In this document: one piece after another, positions 9,685-19,757 of the stretch
How positions within the stretch are numbered: the stretch's first letter is position 1
Layout of the letters: each line of letters begins with the position of its first letter
DNA from: Candidatus Peregrinibacteria bacterium
Lineage (GTDB): Bacteria > Patescibacteriota > Gracilibacteria > CAIRYL01 > GCA-016699755
Reading direction: 5' to 3'
Length of the DNA stretch: 60,517 nt
NCBI GenBank assembly: GCA_024762935.1
Contig: JANTGK010000003.1
Location: 1-60,517, forward strand
The notes under the pieces: generated by a model
Seen by the model: the letters and a program-made list of their open reading frames with translations, nothing else
Database searches by the model: none
Told to the model about the DNA's origin: nothing
Translations under genes and position numbers: made by a program

Positions 9685-10311
9685 CTAAGAGATCTTTTCA
9701 AAAATTTGACTCTCCCTATTATAATTGAGCACCTTGCCCGTTAAAATATCATAGTACCAACCAAAAACTTGTAGTGCTCCCTTTTTATATTTCTCTGCAA
9801 TAAACGGATATGTAAAGAGATGATTCATCTGTTCGATAATATTTTCCTCTTCGACCATACAATCAAACTCATCTGGAGAAATATTTTTATCTGTCTTTTT
9901 TTTTACGATTCTTTTTGCTTGTTTTGCTAATTCTAGCCATTTCATGGTATGAGGAATATCTTGTGTATCTTCATCAGGGAGAGAAAGAGCCCTGCACCCA
10001 CCACAATTTGAATGGCCGCAAACAACAATATTTTTTACTCGAAGTATTTTTACAGCGTATTCAATAGCAGAGGTGGTAGAATAGAATTCACCACTTTTTC
10101 GAAAAGGAGGAACAATATTCGCTATGTTTCGTACAACAAAAAGATCACCAGGCATACTCTTAGTGATTAGATCAGGAACTACTCGAGAATCTGAACATCC
10201 AATAAAGAGCGTATGTGGATTTTGAGTAACTGATATTCTCTGAAACAGATCTTTGTGATGATGAAAATCTAAATCACCAAATTGCCGAATTCCCTTTATG
10301 AGTCTATCCAC
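9685..10311 (-). CDS. Beta-carbonic anhydrase
   Basis: FIGCSDSRVVP and VVCGHSNCGGCRAL zinc-site motifs. Confidence 0.93.
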   Translation of the reverse strand: MDRLIKGIRQFGDLDFHHHKDLFQRISVTQNPHTLFIGCSDSRVVPDLITKSMPGDLFVVRNIANIVPPFRKSGEFYSTTSAIEYAVKILRVKNIVVCGHSNCGGCRALSLPDEDTQDIPHTMKWLELAKQAKRIVKKKTDKNISPDEFDCMVEEENIIEQMNHLFTYPFIAEKYKKGALQVFGWYYDILTGKVLNYNRESQIFEKIS

Positions 10312-10341
10312 GTTCTGATAATAAATTTTAGCACCAGAGTA

Positions 10342-10899
10342 TTAGTCTTCGATTTTTTTGATTCCTGATTCCGTCACAAATCCATCAACAGGTATATCAA
10401 AGGATTCCATAGGAAGTTCATCAAATTTCTGAAAATCAAATATCACCCCTATTTTTTGAATGAGAATATTCCGTAAAAACCGGTCATAGTATCCCCCTCC
10501 AAAACCAAGACGATTCCCCTTTTTATCAATGGCAAGGGCCGGTACAAAAACAAGGTCAAACGCATTTGGATTTACATCTGGAAGATCAGCAGATGGCTCC
10601 ATAATCCCAAAGCTTCCCCGTGATAACTCAGTAACAGATTGCACTTCTTTAAAGAGGAGATTCTCTTGAGAAACACGAGGGAAAGCAATAGTTTTCCTTG
10701 TTATAAACATCTCTGCTAACTGAAGAATATCAGGTTCTCCAAAGGCAGGTGCAAAAAAGAGAATCTTATCAGCAGCAGGGAAAAAAGAAGAGTGCTGAAT
10801 ATATTCAGAGATAGCTCTACTTTTTTGTCTTCGCACTTGTTCTGGAAGCTCACTTCGTTTACGTTTTATTTCTTCCCGAAGGATTTTTTTATAATTCAT
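10342..10899 (-). CDS. 5-formyltetrahydrofolate cyclo-ligase family protein
   Basis: FVPALAIDKKGNRLGFGGGYYDRFL signature. Confidence 0.92.
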   Translation of the reverse strand: MNYKKILREEIKRKRSELPEQVRRQKSRAISEYIQHSSFFPAADKILFFAPAFGEPDILQLAEMFITRKTIAFPRVSQENLLFKEVQSVTELSRGSFGIMEPSADLPDVNPNAFDLVFVPALAIDKKGNRLGFGGGYYDRFLRNILIQKIGVIFDFQKFDELPMESFDIPVDGFVTESGIKKIED

Positions 10900-12467
10900 G
10901 AGGTTGATTTACTACCAAAAATTTCAGAAATAACCGAAGGGTCAGTAACAGCTTCATCATCACCATTGGAGGCTGGTATTTTTTTCTCAATGGGCTGCAA
11001 GATAACCGACTGAACTTCTGTAACGATATTTATTTGTGGTCCAAAAATATTCTGCACTCCAGCAAGAAGCTTCTGAAAACGATTTGCTTCTTCTACCTGC
11101 TTTTTCCAAGAATCAGCTGAAAATGTGATTTTGAGGGAATTTTCTTTCCCAACCGATGCAGAACTCTGCCCCAGTGCGGCACGAAGCATTCCATCATCCA
11201 ATGTATCAAGAATCTTCCCCCAATTCTCTTGGAGGGTCTCAGCAGTAAGGGCTACTGCTTGGCTGACAATTTCATCTTCTGTTTTTTCTTCCTCTTTTTT
11301 TTCCACTGGTGGCTTTTTTTCGATTCCTTTTGATTCATTTTTTTCTTCTTTCTCTTTTTCTTTCTTCTCCTTGTTCAGAGAGTCATCATCCTTCTTTCCA
11401 AAGAGATGCCACCCTCCATCCTTTTTTTCTTTTGAAATCCCTTCCACAAGCTCTGTTGTTTTAATAATCGCAATTTCAATCGGAAGAGTGGGGATTGAAG
11501 CATCTCTCATGGCTCGACGAGCAAAATCGAAGTTTTCAATATACCCTAATATTGCAGAAAGAAGATCTGGGTTTTTTTCTTCTACAGAGAATTGCAACAT
11601 TTTTTCTCGTAAAAATCCTAGGAGTTGCTCCAAAAAATCATCCAGAGAAAGACCTTCTGATGATATTTCACCGATAAATTCAATGGCACGAGCGGCGTTT
11701 TTTTCAACCAGAAGTCCAAAAAAATCTTCCAGTTGTGATTTCGATGCCAGCCCAAGTTCTTTTTGTAAATGTTCTACTGATACTACTCCTGCTGCAGAAG
11801 CCTGTTCAAACAGACCAATAGCGTCTCGCAAACCTCCTCTCGATTTATTGGCAATAAGCAAAAGAGCCTCTCTGTCGGGCACAGATATACCCTCTCTGTC
11901 AGCTATCTCCTGGAGTCTACCGGCAATTTGCTGAGGGGTAAATCGATGAAAAGTAAACGTCTGACACCGACTCCTAATCGTTTCGGGAACCTTTTGGATT
12001 TCAGTAGTAGCCAAAAGAAAATATGCATGCTCCGGTGGCTCCTCAATAGTCTTTAGGAGAGCATTAAATGCCTCTTTTGTGAGCATGTGAACCTCATCAA
12101 TAATGTAGACTTTTCGTTTTCCGAGAGTAGGAGCAAAATTTATTTTTTCAATCAGTGCCCTTGCATGTTCTATTTTCCGATTACTCGCTCCATCTATTTC
12201 GATGAGATCAACAAAACTTCCGGCATCAGAGGTGGTACAAAATTCACATTCATTACAAGGACCTCCTGCTTCTGTTGGATTTTGACAGTTTAACGCTTTC
12301 GCAAGAATTCGGGCAGTACTCGTTTTTCCAGTTCCTCGAGACCCAAAAAAAAGATAAGCATGAGAGACCTGCTGACTCTTCAGAGCAGATTCAAGTGTTT
12401 GCCTCACAAATTCCTGACCAACAAGGTCAGTAAGTGACTTTGGGCGATATTTCTGATAAAGGGCCAT
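10896..12467 (-). CDS. dnaX: DNA polymerase III subunit gamma/tau
   Basis: ALYQKYRPKSLTDLVGQEFV, GSRGTGKTSTARILAKALNC, Zn-binding Cys cluster, IIDEVHMLTKEAFNALLKTIEEPP. Confidence 0.95.
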   Translation of the reverse strand: MALYQKYRPKSLTDLVGQEFVRQTLESALKSQQVSHAYLFFGSRGTGKTSTARILAKALNCQNPTEAGGPCNECEFCTTSDAGSFVDLIEIDGASNRKIEHARALIEKINFAPTLGKRKVYIIDEVHMLTKEAFNALLKTIEEPPEHAYFLLATTEIQKVPETIRSRCQTFTFHRFTPQQIAGRLQEIADREGISVPDREALLLIANKSRGGLRDAIGLFEQASAAGVVSVEHLQKELGLASKSQLEDFFGLLVEKNAARAIEFIGEISSEGLSLDDFLEQLLGFLREKMLQFSVEEKNPDLLSAILGYIENFDFARRAMRDASIPTLPIEIAIIKTTELVEGISKEKKDGGWHLFGKKDDDSLNKEKKEKEKEEKNESKGIEKKPPVEKKEEEKTEDEIVSQAVALTAETLQENWGKILDTLDDGMLRAALGQSSASVGKENSLKITFSADSWKKQVEEANRFQKLLAGVQNIFGPQINIVTEVQSVILQPIEKKIPASNGDDEAVTDPSVISEIFGSKSTS

Positions 12468-12481
12468 ACAAAGAGAAAATA

Positions 12482-13345
12482 TTACTGCTGTGTTTTATCT
12501 TTTTGAATCCTCTCGAGGAGACTATTATCTCTCCGGAAAATAAGAAATATAAGAGATCCAATCGCTATTGAAAGGCCAAAAAAAATGGGGAGGCGAATAC
12601 CAAACAAATGCGTCACACTATCACCTCTAAAAAACTCTAAAAAAGCATTTACAATACCGAGAACAAAGAGCATCACTGCAAAAAATTTTCCTTCCTTCCA
12701 CCTTCTCCAAATCTTTCTTTTCCAGAGATACCACCCAATAAGAAAAATTATAGACAGCAGTACTGTTGCGTAGAGTTGTACTGCATATAACGAACCAGAA
12801 TATCTGACATCCGTCATATTATATTCAATAACAAAAGGATACTTCAGCCAATCTGGAGCTGGCTTTCCATATCCCCAACCAGAAAAATATCCTCCAAGAG
12901 AAACAAAAATTGAAATAACAACACCGGGGAGTATAAAAGCATCAAGCCAAGCAAAATGTTTTTGTTTTCTCCAAAATGCGAGAACAAAAAAAACAACGAA
13001 AAATCCTCCTACTGCCCAATCAGACCGAATACCGCTATTCCCAAACAGGAAAAATGAGCGGAAAATTTCACCAATATTCGTATACCATGGTCCAGAAAGT
13101 CGAAATTCTATTGAATTCCAAAGCGATAAAAAAGCGCCGAATCTTCCCAAAAAAAGTGGAATAACAACAAAGAGTAAAAGATGGTCACTCAAAAACTTTA
13201 ATGAGACCTCTTCATCACGAACAGTACGAATCAACACCCAAGAAGCGAGTATAATACCAATAAAAGTAATAATTCCTCCCACAGAGACAATAAAAGGGCC
13301 CACAGGAAAGGAATCAAAGTTCATTTCGAAGTAAAAAAACTCCAC
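12482..13345 (-). CDS. lgt: Prolipoprotein diacylglyceryl transferase
   Basis: Multi-TM protein with GRFGAFLS and HLFGIRLPIFFGLSIAIGS; overall Lgt-like order. Confidence 0.75.
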   Translation of the reverse strand: MEFFYFEMNFDSFPVGPFIVSVGGIITFIGIILASWVLIRTVRDEEVSLKFLSDHLLLFVVIPLFLGRFGAFLSLWNSIEFRLSGPWYTNIGEIFRSFFLFGNSGIRSDWAVGGFFVVFFVLAFWRKQKHFAWLDAFILPGVVISIFVSLGGYFSGWGYGKPAPDWLKYPFVIEYNMTDVRYSGSLYAVQLYATVLLSIIFLIGWYLWKRKIWRRWKEGKFFAVMLFVLGIVNAFLEFFRGDSVTHLFGIRLPIFFGLSIAIGSLIFLIFRRDNSLLERIQKDKTQQ

Positions 13346-13493
13346 TGAAATATGCCAAAAGAGAGATGAAAAAGCAAACCACCATTACAAATTTTATACG
13401 GCGAAAAAAGATTTCACCTTTCGAATACTTTTTACAAGGTATGCATACGGTGATATTTCTTTTTTTTAAAAGAATAATCTACACTCATTGTGC

Positions 13494-14594
13494 ATGAGAA
13501 TTTTCCCATTTATTTTGGCATCCATCCTTCTTTTTTCAGGGTGCCACTCCACCACTTCAAATCCCGATTCGATTGTCAAAAAGAAAAGAGAGAGTTCTAT
13601 TCTTTTTCTTGGGGACACAAGCTTTGGTGAAAACTATCAAGAAAAGTTAAAAACAAATATTTTAGAAACAAAAGGATATGATTACCCCTTTCGAAATTTT
13701 GATTCCATTCTTCAATCAGTAGATCTCACCATTGCAAACCTTGAAACTCCGATTGTTGACAAAGGCACCTCCCCTCTAAAAGATAAAAAAAAATATATTC
13801 ACTGGGTCAATACAGAAAAAACCCTCATAACCCTCCTCAAACATGGGATACATACCTTTATACTCGCCAATAATCACAGCATGGATTTTGGTAATGAAGG
13901 ACTTGATTCGACTCTCGATTCTCTTCAAAAATACAATATGACAGGATTTGGAGCCGGTAGAACAACAGAAGAAGCGAAAATGTACTTTACGTACCAGTGG
14001 CAGAATGACCTCACATTGGCTGTACTTACTGGATTTCCTTACAATAAAACATACAATGAAAAGTATAACTTTTACACGAATAATGAGCACGGTGGAGTCA
14101 ACATGCTCGATTCAGAAGAACTACGACGCCAAATACAAGAAATTCACAAAAATTATAAAAATCCTTTTATTGTTGTTTCTCCCCATTGGGGTAACAATTA
14201 TAAAAAAATAACAAAATCACAAGTCGATATGGCACACAAAATTATTGATGCTGGTGCAGATCTCATCATCGGACATGGAGCACATATTGCTCAACAAACA
14301 GAAGAATATAAAGGAAAGTGGATTATCTATAATCTTGGGAATTTTATCTTCAATTCACCAGGAAGATATCAAAAATTAAATGTTCCTCCTATTAGTCTTA
14401 TAGCACGACTTACGAGTACTGAAGAAGAAATATTACTCCGTCTCTATCCTATTTTTACTGACAACCTGATAACCAACTATCAAAGCCGCTTTGTAACAAA
14501 AACAGAATTTCAACGCGCGACAACAATACAAAATGGTCAAAAAGGTCGAGATGAATATGGGTATTATATGGAAATAAACCTCAGCAGATTATAA
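13494..14594 (+). CDS. CapA-family (poly-gamma-glutamate synthesis-like) lipoprotein
   Basis: Lipobox FSGC; LFLGDTSFGENY, ANLETPIVDKG, ILANNHSMDFGNEGLDSTLDSL, VVSPHWGNNY, GHGAHIAQQTEEYKGKWIIYNLGNFIF. Confidence 0.9.
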   Translation: MRIFPFILASILLFSGCHSTTSNPDSIVKKKRESSILFLGDTSFGENYQEKLKTNILETKGYDYPFRNFDSILQSVDLTIANLETPIVDKGTSPLKDKKKYIHWVNTEKTLITLLKHGIHTFILANNHSMDFGNEGLDSTLDSLQKYNMTGFGAGRTTEEAKMYFTYQWQNDLTLAVLTGFPYNKTYNEKYNFYTNNEHGGVNMLDSEELRRQIQEIHKNYKNPFIVVSPHWGNNYKKITKSQVDMAHKIIDAGADLIIGHGAHIAQQTEEYKGKWIIYNLGNFIFNSPGRYQKLNVPPISLIARLTSTEEEILLRLYPIFTDNLITNYQSRFVTKTEFQRATTIQNGQKGRDEYGYYMEINLSRL

Positions 14595-14644
14595 TCTTGG
14601 TGAAGCTTGTGGCTATTATCTAGAAGCTCTCCTCTCCATTCTTA

Positions 14645-14724
14645 TCACTTTGTCACTTTGATACTCTGTCACTTTGCAGCTTTGAAACTTTGTATCTTTG
14701 TATCTTTGCAGCTTTGTAACTTTC
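14645..14724. repeat. 8-bp degenerate minisatellite, NNNCTTTG x about 10
   Basis: Consecutive octamers tcactttg tcactttg atactctg tcactttg cagctttg aaactttg tatctttg tatctttg cagctttg taactttc. Confidence 0.9.
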
Positions 14725-14737
14725 AAACATTAAAAAT

Positions 14738-15319
14738 TTAAAATTGGGAATTTTGATTAATAAAATTCCCCACCACCGTCACATTTTGTCCTGAAGATAA
14801 ATCCCCCTGCCTTCTCCAACTCGCCCATTTTTCATTTTCAAAAGTAGATTCACCATGAAATTCACTGCCGGAAGGCAATACAGACTGTACAGCATCTAAA
14901 AATTGAAACTGCACTATTCCCCCACTCTCATCAAAAAATTTTTCTCCAAAACGACTCTTAATCTGCTTATGGCAATCATCTCTCTGTATCTCAAATTGAG
15001 TATGAAGTGGTCCAATCCAAATTTTTTGTAATGGATCATCAATAAACGCATCCAACATTTTTTCAAGGATTCCAGTAATGAGACCTCTCCAACCAGCATG
15101 AGCAATACCATATTTCTTTTTTCCTATAAAGACCACTGGAGCACAATCTGCAGTCTTTATCCCAAGACAGAATTCTCTATTTTGAGTAAAAAGGCCATCG
15201 CACATATCTACATTTTCATCACCTGTCACAACCTCCATAATCCTATTTGAATGCGTTTGTTTTGGAAAAATAATATTCTCATCCAACTGGGAACCCGGAG
15301 GAAATGTTTCGTAGTACAT
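14738..15319 (-). CDS. YfiH/PgeF-type (laccase-domain, COG1496) protein
   Basis: KQTHSNRIMEV, GIKTADCAPVVF, IAHAGWRGLITGILEKM, IGPLHTQFEIQRD. Confidence 0.9.
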   Translation of the reverse strand: MYYETFPPGSQLDENIIFPKQTHSNRIMEVVTGDENVDMCDGLFTQNREFCLGIKTADCAPVVFIGKKKYGIAHAGWRGLITGILEKMLDAFIDDPLQKIWIGPLHTQFEIQRDDCHKQIKSRFGEKFFDESGGIVQFQFLDAVQSVLPSGSEFHGESTFENEKWASWRRQGDLSSGQNVTVVGNFINQNSQF

Positions 15320-15410
15320 AGAAAAAAAATATCATAAATTGGTATTTTTTTCGATGAAATATTGACAATCGATAAAAAAGGATAGAAAATAGTTTCCTTT
15401 TTTCATCTCT

Positions 15411-15878
15411 ATGACTACAGAAACACAAAACGAAGAATCCCAATTGTTAAAAATAAAATTAGAAAATGGTGATAATCAGGCAACGATACTTTATAAGGCA
15501 TCTCGTATGATTCAAGAGGTCTTTAGAAATAGCATTCCCATTGAGATGAAACCATTACTATCCACATTGGAAGAACTCACAGCACAAAAGGACGGAAAAA
15601 TACCAGAAGAGGATATCGATTCACTTACTCAAGCCATTAAAAGTCTCTCCTCTTCTTTACCTGAACAAGTAAATGCAGAGACCCAAAAAAGGATACGGCA
15701 GTATCTCGAAAATCTTATAATCAGTACTGGAGATATTAATTACCAATATACGTGGTTTGAAACCATAACAGAAACAGGAGGAAACTATCCCCCCATTAGA
15801 AACAATGCCAGTGTCACACCAAAAGGCATCATTGATAATTACAATGGAAGACTTCTCTATTCCGTAAATAATGGATAG
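15411..15878 (+). CDS. Hypothetical protein
   Basis: 155-aa ORF in a gap with no competing ORF; hydrophilic helical composition. Confidence 0.55.
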   Translation: MTTETQNEESQLLKIKLENGDNQATILYKASRMIQEVFRNSIPIEMKPLLSTLEELTAQKDGKIPEEDIDSLTQAIKSLSSSLPEQVNAETQKRIRQYLENLIISTGDINYQYTWFETITETGGNYPPIRNNASVTPKGIIDNYNGRLLYSVNNG

Positions 15879-15959
15879 AAAAAGCGATTGTTCCATGATT
15901 TACAGATAATTTGCTTTTTTTAATATATTATGTTATAGTAAAATATTCATAAAAATAAA

Positions 15960-16802
15960 ATGAATAAAAAAAATATCGTTGCTTTCTCAATTGCAACAAT
16001 CATATTGCCAGTAATGGCTTTCTGGCAGTTCGTATCCTATGAAGAAGGAACTTCTCTTTCCATAGAAAAACTCATGGCAAATACTATGAATGAAACGAAC
16101 GGAAAAAAAGCAAAAAAACTAGCAGATATCACATGGATATCATGTGAAGATACAGACGGAGGAATGAACGCAGAAGAAAAAGGTGAAATAGAAGTCATGT
16201 TCTCAAAACATGAAAAAGTATATTCAAAAAAACTTTCTGACCAAAACTTTCAATGGAAGGGAAAGACTGGTATTGCAGAACTTGGATGCAATGGTTCTGT
16301 TCCAAGAATTCGCTTTATTGCATGTGTGCCGATTTCAAATGGACTCTGTCCATCAAAAGAAAAAAATATTTCTGAAGATACCATTGCTGATACAGATAAA
16401 ATATCACTTTCAATAAAGGTCTCTAAAAATCGAACAGAATTTTCAAAAAGTCTCACCGTTACAGCAACTGATGACTACCTTGAAGTCTTCACCCCTTTTT
16501 ACTACGAGGTAAAGATTTTAAATGATGGAAATACGGTAAGAGATATTATTCTCACAAAAAACTCTCAAGAAAATAAGAATGTAAGAGATATTCTCTATGA
16601 AGGAATGTTCTGCCCTGAAAACACGCAGTGTACTGGAAGTCTCAGTGAAGGGAGCGTTTTAATAGAGAATTTACAGCCAGGTGAAGCAGTTTCTATACAT
16701 TATGAACGTGATGTCAGTACGCATGAAAAATTCATGTATGCTGAAAAGATCTCTCTTGATGATGGGCAAAAAAATGCCGCAATCCTAAGAGTGCAAGAGT
16801 AG
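15960..16802 (+). CDS. Exported hypothetical protein with DUF11-like C-terminal module
   Basis: N-terminal signal/anchor; FYYEVKILNDGNTVRDIIL and LQPGEAVSIHYE resemble the DUF11-like segment in the 38257..41151 protein. Confidence 0.6.
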   Translation: MNKKNIVAFSIATIILPVMAFWQFVSYEEGTSLSIEKLMANTMNETNGKKAKKLADITWISCEDTDGGMNAEEKGEIEVMFSKHEKVYSKKLSDQNFQWKGKTGIAELGCNGSVPRIRFIACVPISNGLCPSKEKNISEDTIADTDKISLSIKVSKNRTEFSKSLTVTATDDYLEVFTPFYYEVKILNDGNTVRDIILTKNSQENKNVRDILYEGMFCPENTQCTGSLSEGSVLIENLQPGEAVSIHYERDVSTHEKFMYAEKISLDDGQKNAAILRVQE

Positions 16803-16824
16803 TAATATATAAGATTTTTTTCTT

Positions 16825-18414
16825 TTACAAAAGTGATAAAACTTTTTTGATATCTCTCTGTTCCTGCGTTTTTAAAAGGTTCGAAAGGGTCTGCTGAGAA
16901 AATCGTTCACCAGAGTTTTGTAAAACTCTCTCCATTCTTTTTACTATTTTTCTTTTCTGAGCATCATGCGTTTCATAGAGGATATTCTCCTTCGATGAAT
17001 ACAACTCTACTCGTCCTTTTCCCTCCACTATTTCCTGCAGCCCTTCTCTCTGCCTATCCAGATCTTCCCCCTCCACGGCTCCCTCTGAAAGATCGACTGT
17101 AAAAATATCTGAATTCTCTGGAAATTTTGTTTCTTGAAGACGCGATATTTGCCTATCTGAAAGTACCTTTTCTCCTGTTCCCTCCATCTTTTCAATTTTT
17201 GCCTTCTCTTTGATTTGTTTACAGCAACAAAGATAGAGAGAATACAGATATGCAAAGTGATTATTTCTTTCTGAAAGAGATAAAAGCTGGTCCTTTTTTG
17301 TGGCAACCTCCTGCAATTCATCACTGTCCTCACCTCTTTCCTCGTCTTCTGTATCAAGAGTATCTGAACTACTATAGACTTGCTTGTCTTTGAGAATGTA
17401 TTTCCTACACTTGGAAATATTTTTAATAACTTCAGAACGAATTCCTTGCACTTTTACCCTATTTTTATAAGTTAAGAGTTGCAAATTGACAGCAGATACT
17501 TCTAAAAACAAATCTGTATGAGTCGCAAGAGACTCTTTCCATCCTTCTTCCCTGAGAGCATAATCAATACTTTGTCTCGCATCTGAAACGATATCTTTAC
17601 TCTTTTTATTCTCACAACACACTCTTATACTCGTATCAATTTTACCAATAAGAACCTCCATTCCAGGCACCTGAGATGAAAGAATCTTGCCCCGAAGTGC
17701 TTCATATTTTTCAAGAACACTCACCCATTTTTCTTGTGAATCCAAAAGTTGATTATATTCGGCATGAAATGAAGCGATTGCAATATTATCGTGCATCTCC
17801 CTCGCTTTCTGAAGAAAAAGAGTTTTGTACTTCGGAATCGAAGTAGTATTCGCAGCCATTTTATATTCCGTTTCCAACTGCCTCCAAAGAGAGACCGAAG
17901 GGTTCCAGTCTTTTTTCAGAATCTTATTTTCTTTCTGCAAAAGAAGTGATTTCTTTTCTTTTGCATCAAGGTTTTTATGTGTTATTTCAAGTGCATCCTC
18001 GAGTTTCTTTCTTAAGTCGGCCTGATATGCCACGGGAACATTTTCTCGTGTAACCCTCCTGAGAAGATCTGTATATATTTTTTCTGATTCCTTCCAACTT
18101 CTATTTGATGTAATGGTCTCTTTGAGAGAGACATGTATCTCAGCTACATTTATCTTTTGCCTGATCTGAATAAGCTTTTTTTCAGCAAAAGAAGATCCTC
18201 TTTGTGAGAGCTGTTCATATTCTTTGTAGAGAATCTCCCAGAGAGGAATCGACTCCTTCCATCCAACCCCCATAATGTTATTTTCCTGAGACTTGAGTTC
18301 AAAAAGCTTCTGATGATATTCGCTCTTTTCTCCCAGAGAATCTCCCTGATTCGGTGATGACAATTCCCATCTAGGCAGTTCTCTAAAAGCCAAAGGTGAT
18401 ACGTTTCCATTCAT
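16825..18414 (-). CDS. Large helical repeat protein of unknown function
   Basis: 529-aa ORF; repeated W-K-E-S helix starts (GWKESIPLWEILYKEYEQL, SWKESEKIYTDLL, DWNPSVSLWRQLETEYK, GWKESLATHTDLF). Confidence 0.65.
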   Translation of the reverse strand: MNGNVSPLAFRELPRWELSSPNQGDSLGEKSEYHQKLFELKSQENNIMGVGWKESIPLWEILYKEYEQLSQRGSSFAEKKLIQIRQKINVAEIHVSLKETITSNRSWKESEKIYTDLLRRVTRENVPVAYQADLRKKLEDALEITHKNLDAKEKKSLLLQKENKILKKDWNPSVSLWRQLETEYKMAANTTSIPKYKTLFLQKAREMHDNIAIASFHAEYNQLLDSQEKWVSVLEKYEALRGKILSSQVPGMEVLIGKIDTSIRVCCENKKSKDIVSDARQSIDYALREEGWKESLATHTDLFLEVSAVNLQLLTYKNRVKVQGIRSEVIKNISKCRKYILKDKQVYSSSDTLDTEDEERGEDSDELQEVATKKDQLLSLSERNNHFAYLYSLYLCCCKQIKEKAKIEKMEGTGEKVLSDRQISRLQETKFPENSDIFTVDLSEGAVEGEDLDRQREGLQEIVEGKGRVELYSSKENILYETHDAQKRKIVKRMERVLQNSGERFSQQTLSNLLKTQEQRDIKKVLSLL

Positions 18415-18631
18415 ATATCCCTATTCTACATGTTTATCATAATTGTAAACACTCTCTTTACCCAGGAACTTCAATCTATGCCTCTGCCAAGTAGGTGTTT
18501 GCAAAGCAAGCTGAATATTCTCTCGAGTACAATTAATGTTGATCCATAGTCAAGTAAGAAATTTCTTATAAAAAAAATGTTTCCTATAGAATCATGAATA
18601 TAAAATGTTCATTCCTCATTTCCAATGCGTA

Positions 18632-19630
18632 TTAGCTTCTCAAAAGGAGTTCATGTGCTTCGAGGGCACAAATAGCTCCTTCAGCAGCAGCTACTACCAC
18701 TTGTTTATGGACCTGATTACTACAGTCACCTCCTGCAAAAATTCCTTTTGTTTGTGTTTCGCATCGAGATGAAGTAATTATTTCCCTTCCCTCATTGAGC
18801 TTCACCACCTTTTCCAAAAATTTTGTAGCTGGCTTTTGACCAATTTCTTCAAAAATACCCTCACACAAAAGTTCATGCATGGCACTATCCTTTTTGTATG
18901 AAACGGCGCGTACTTTATCATTGGCATCCAAAAGTACCTCTTTTGTATCAGCATTGGTAATGACTTGTATATGCGGAGATTTTTCAATTTTTTCTCTCAT
19001 GCATACTTCTCCAATGAGTTCATCATCATAAACCAAGAGGGTAATATCATCGGTAAATTTATCAAGTTGAAGCGCAACATCCATGGCAGAATTGCCGCCA
19101 CCAATAACTACCATTTTTTTATCCTTATAGAGTGGAGCATCACATGTAGCGCAAAAGCTGAGTCCATTTCCCTGCATGGCAATTTTTTCTCCGGGGACCT
19201 CCAGCGTTCGAGGGATTTTCCCTGTCGTACATATAATTGTTTTGGCAGAAAAAGTCTGGTTTGTATCAGTTTTTATCTGAAAACCAGTTTCAAACGTTCC
19301 ATCAACACAAGTCGCCCGTTCATTTTCCCGAACCCAGAGATCAAAATGAGCATTGTCATTATCCACTGTACGAACATGATCAAAAAACTGTTTTGTGAGC
19401 TCTGGTCCAGTAGCCTGTGCAACCCCTGTCCAGTTCTCAATATCTGATGACCACATCATCTGTCCTCCCACTTTTCCACAAATAAGAAGAATTTTCATCT
19501 TTCTTCGAGCCGCATAAATAGCAGCCGTCATTCCAGCAGGCCCGGCACCGATGATAATCGTATCAAATACTTCAGGGTATGTATTTTCATCAGTTTCACA
19601 GTTTATGCATGACCAATCTCTTTCTTTCAT
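18632..19630 (-). CDS. trxB: Thioredoxin-disulfide reductase-like flavoprotein
   Basis: IIIGAGPAGMTAAIYAARR, FCATCDAPLYKDKKMVVIGGGNSAMD, GIFAGGDCSN. Confidence 0.93.
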   Translation of the reverse strand: MKERDWSCINCETDENTYPEVFDTIIIGAGPAGMTAAIYAARRKMKILLICGKVGGQMMWSSDIENWTGVAQATGPELTKQFFDHVRTVDNDNAHFDLWVRENERATCVDGTFETGFQIKTDTNQTFSAKTIICTTGKIPRTLEVPGEKIAMQGNGLSFCATCDAPLYKDKKMVVIGGGNSAMDVALQLDKFTDDITLLVYDDELIGEVCMREKIEKSPHIQVITNADTKEVLLDANDKVRAVSYKKDSAMHELLCEGIFEEIGQKPATKFLEKVVKLNEGREIITSSRCETQTKGIFAGGDCSNQVHKQVVVAAAEGAICALEAHELLLRS

Positions 19631-19757
19631 ATTTTTTATATATATTTTACAGAGGAGTATAACAAATAATACACTTTTTTACAATATATCTTGAATTTAT
19701 CAATTCATATAATTATGAGCTCAAAAGCCAAATGTAGCGTTTACGAATCGTATTCAC

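Noticed and set aside
11125-11934. 269-aa plus-strand ORF
   Set aside because: Antisense to dnaX; Ser/Phe-rich low-complexity translation is the mirror of Lys/Glu-rich dnaX codons.
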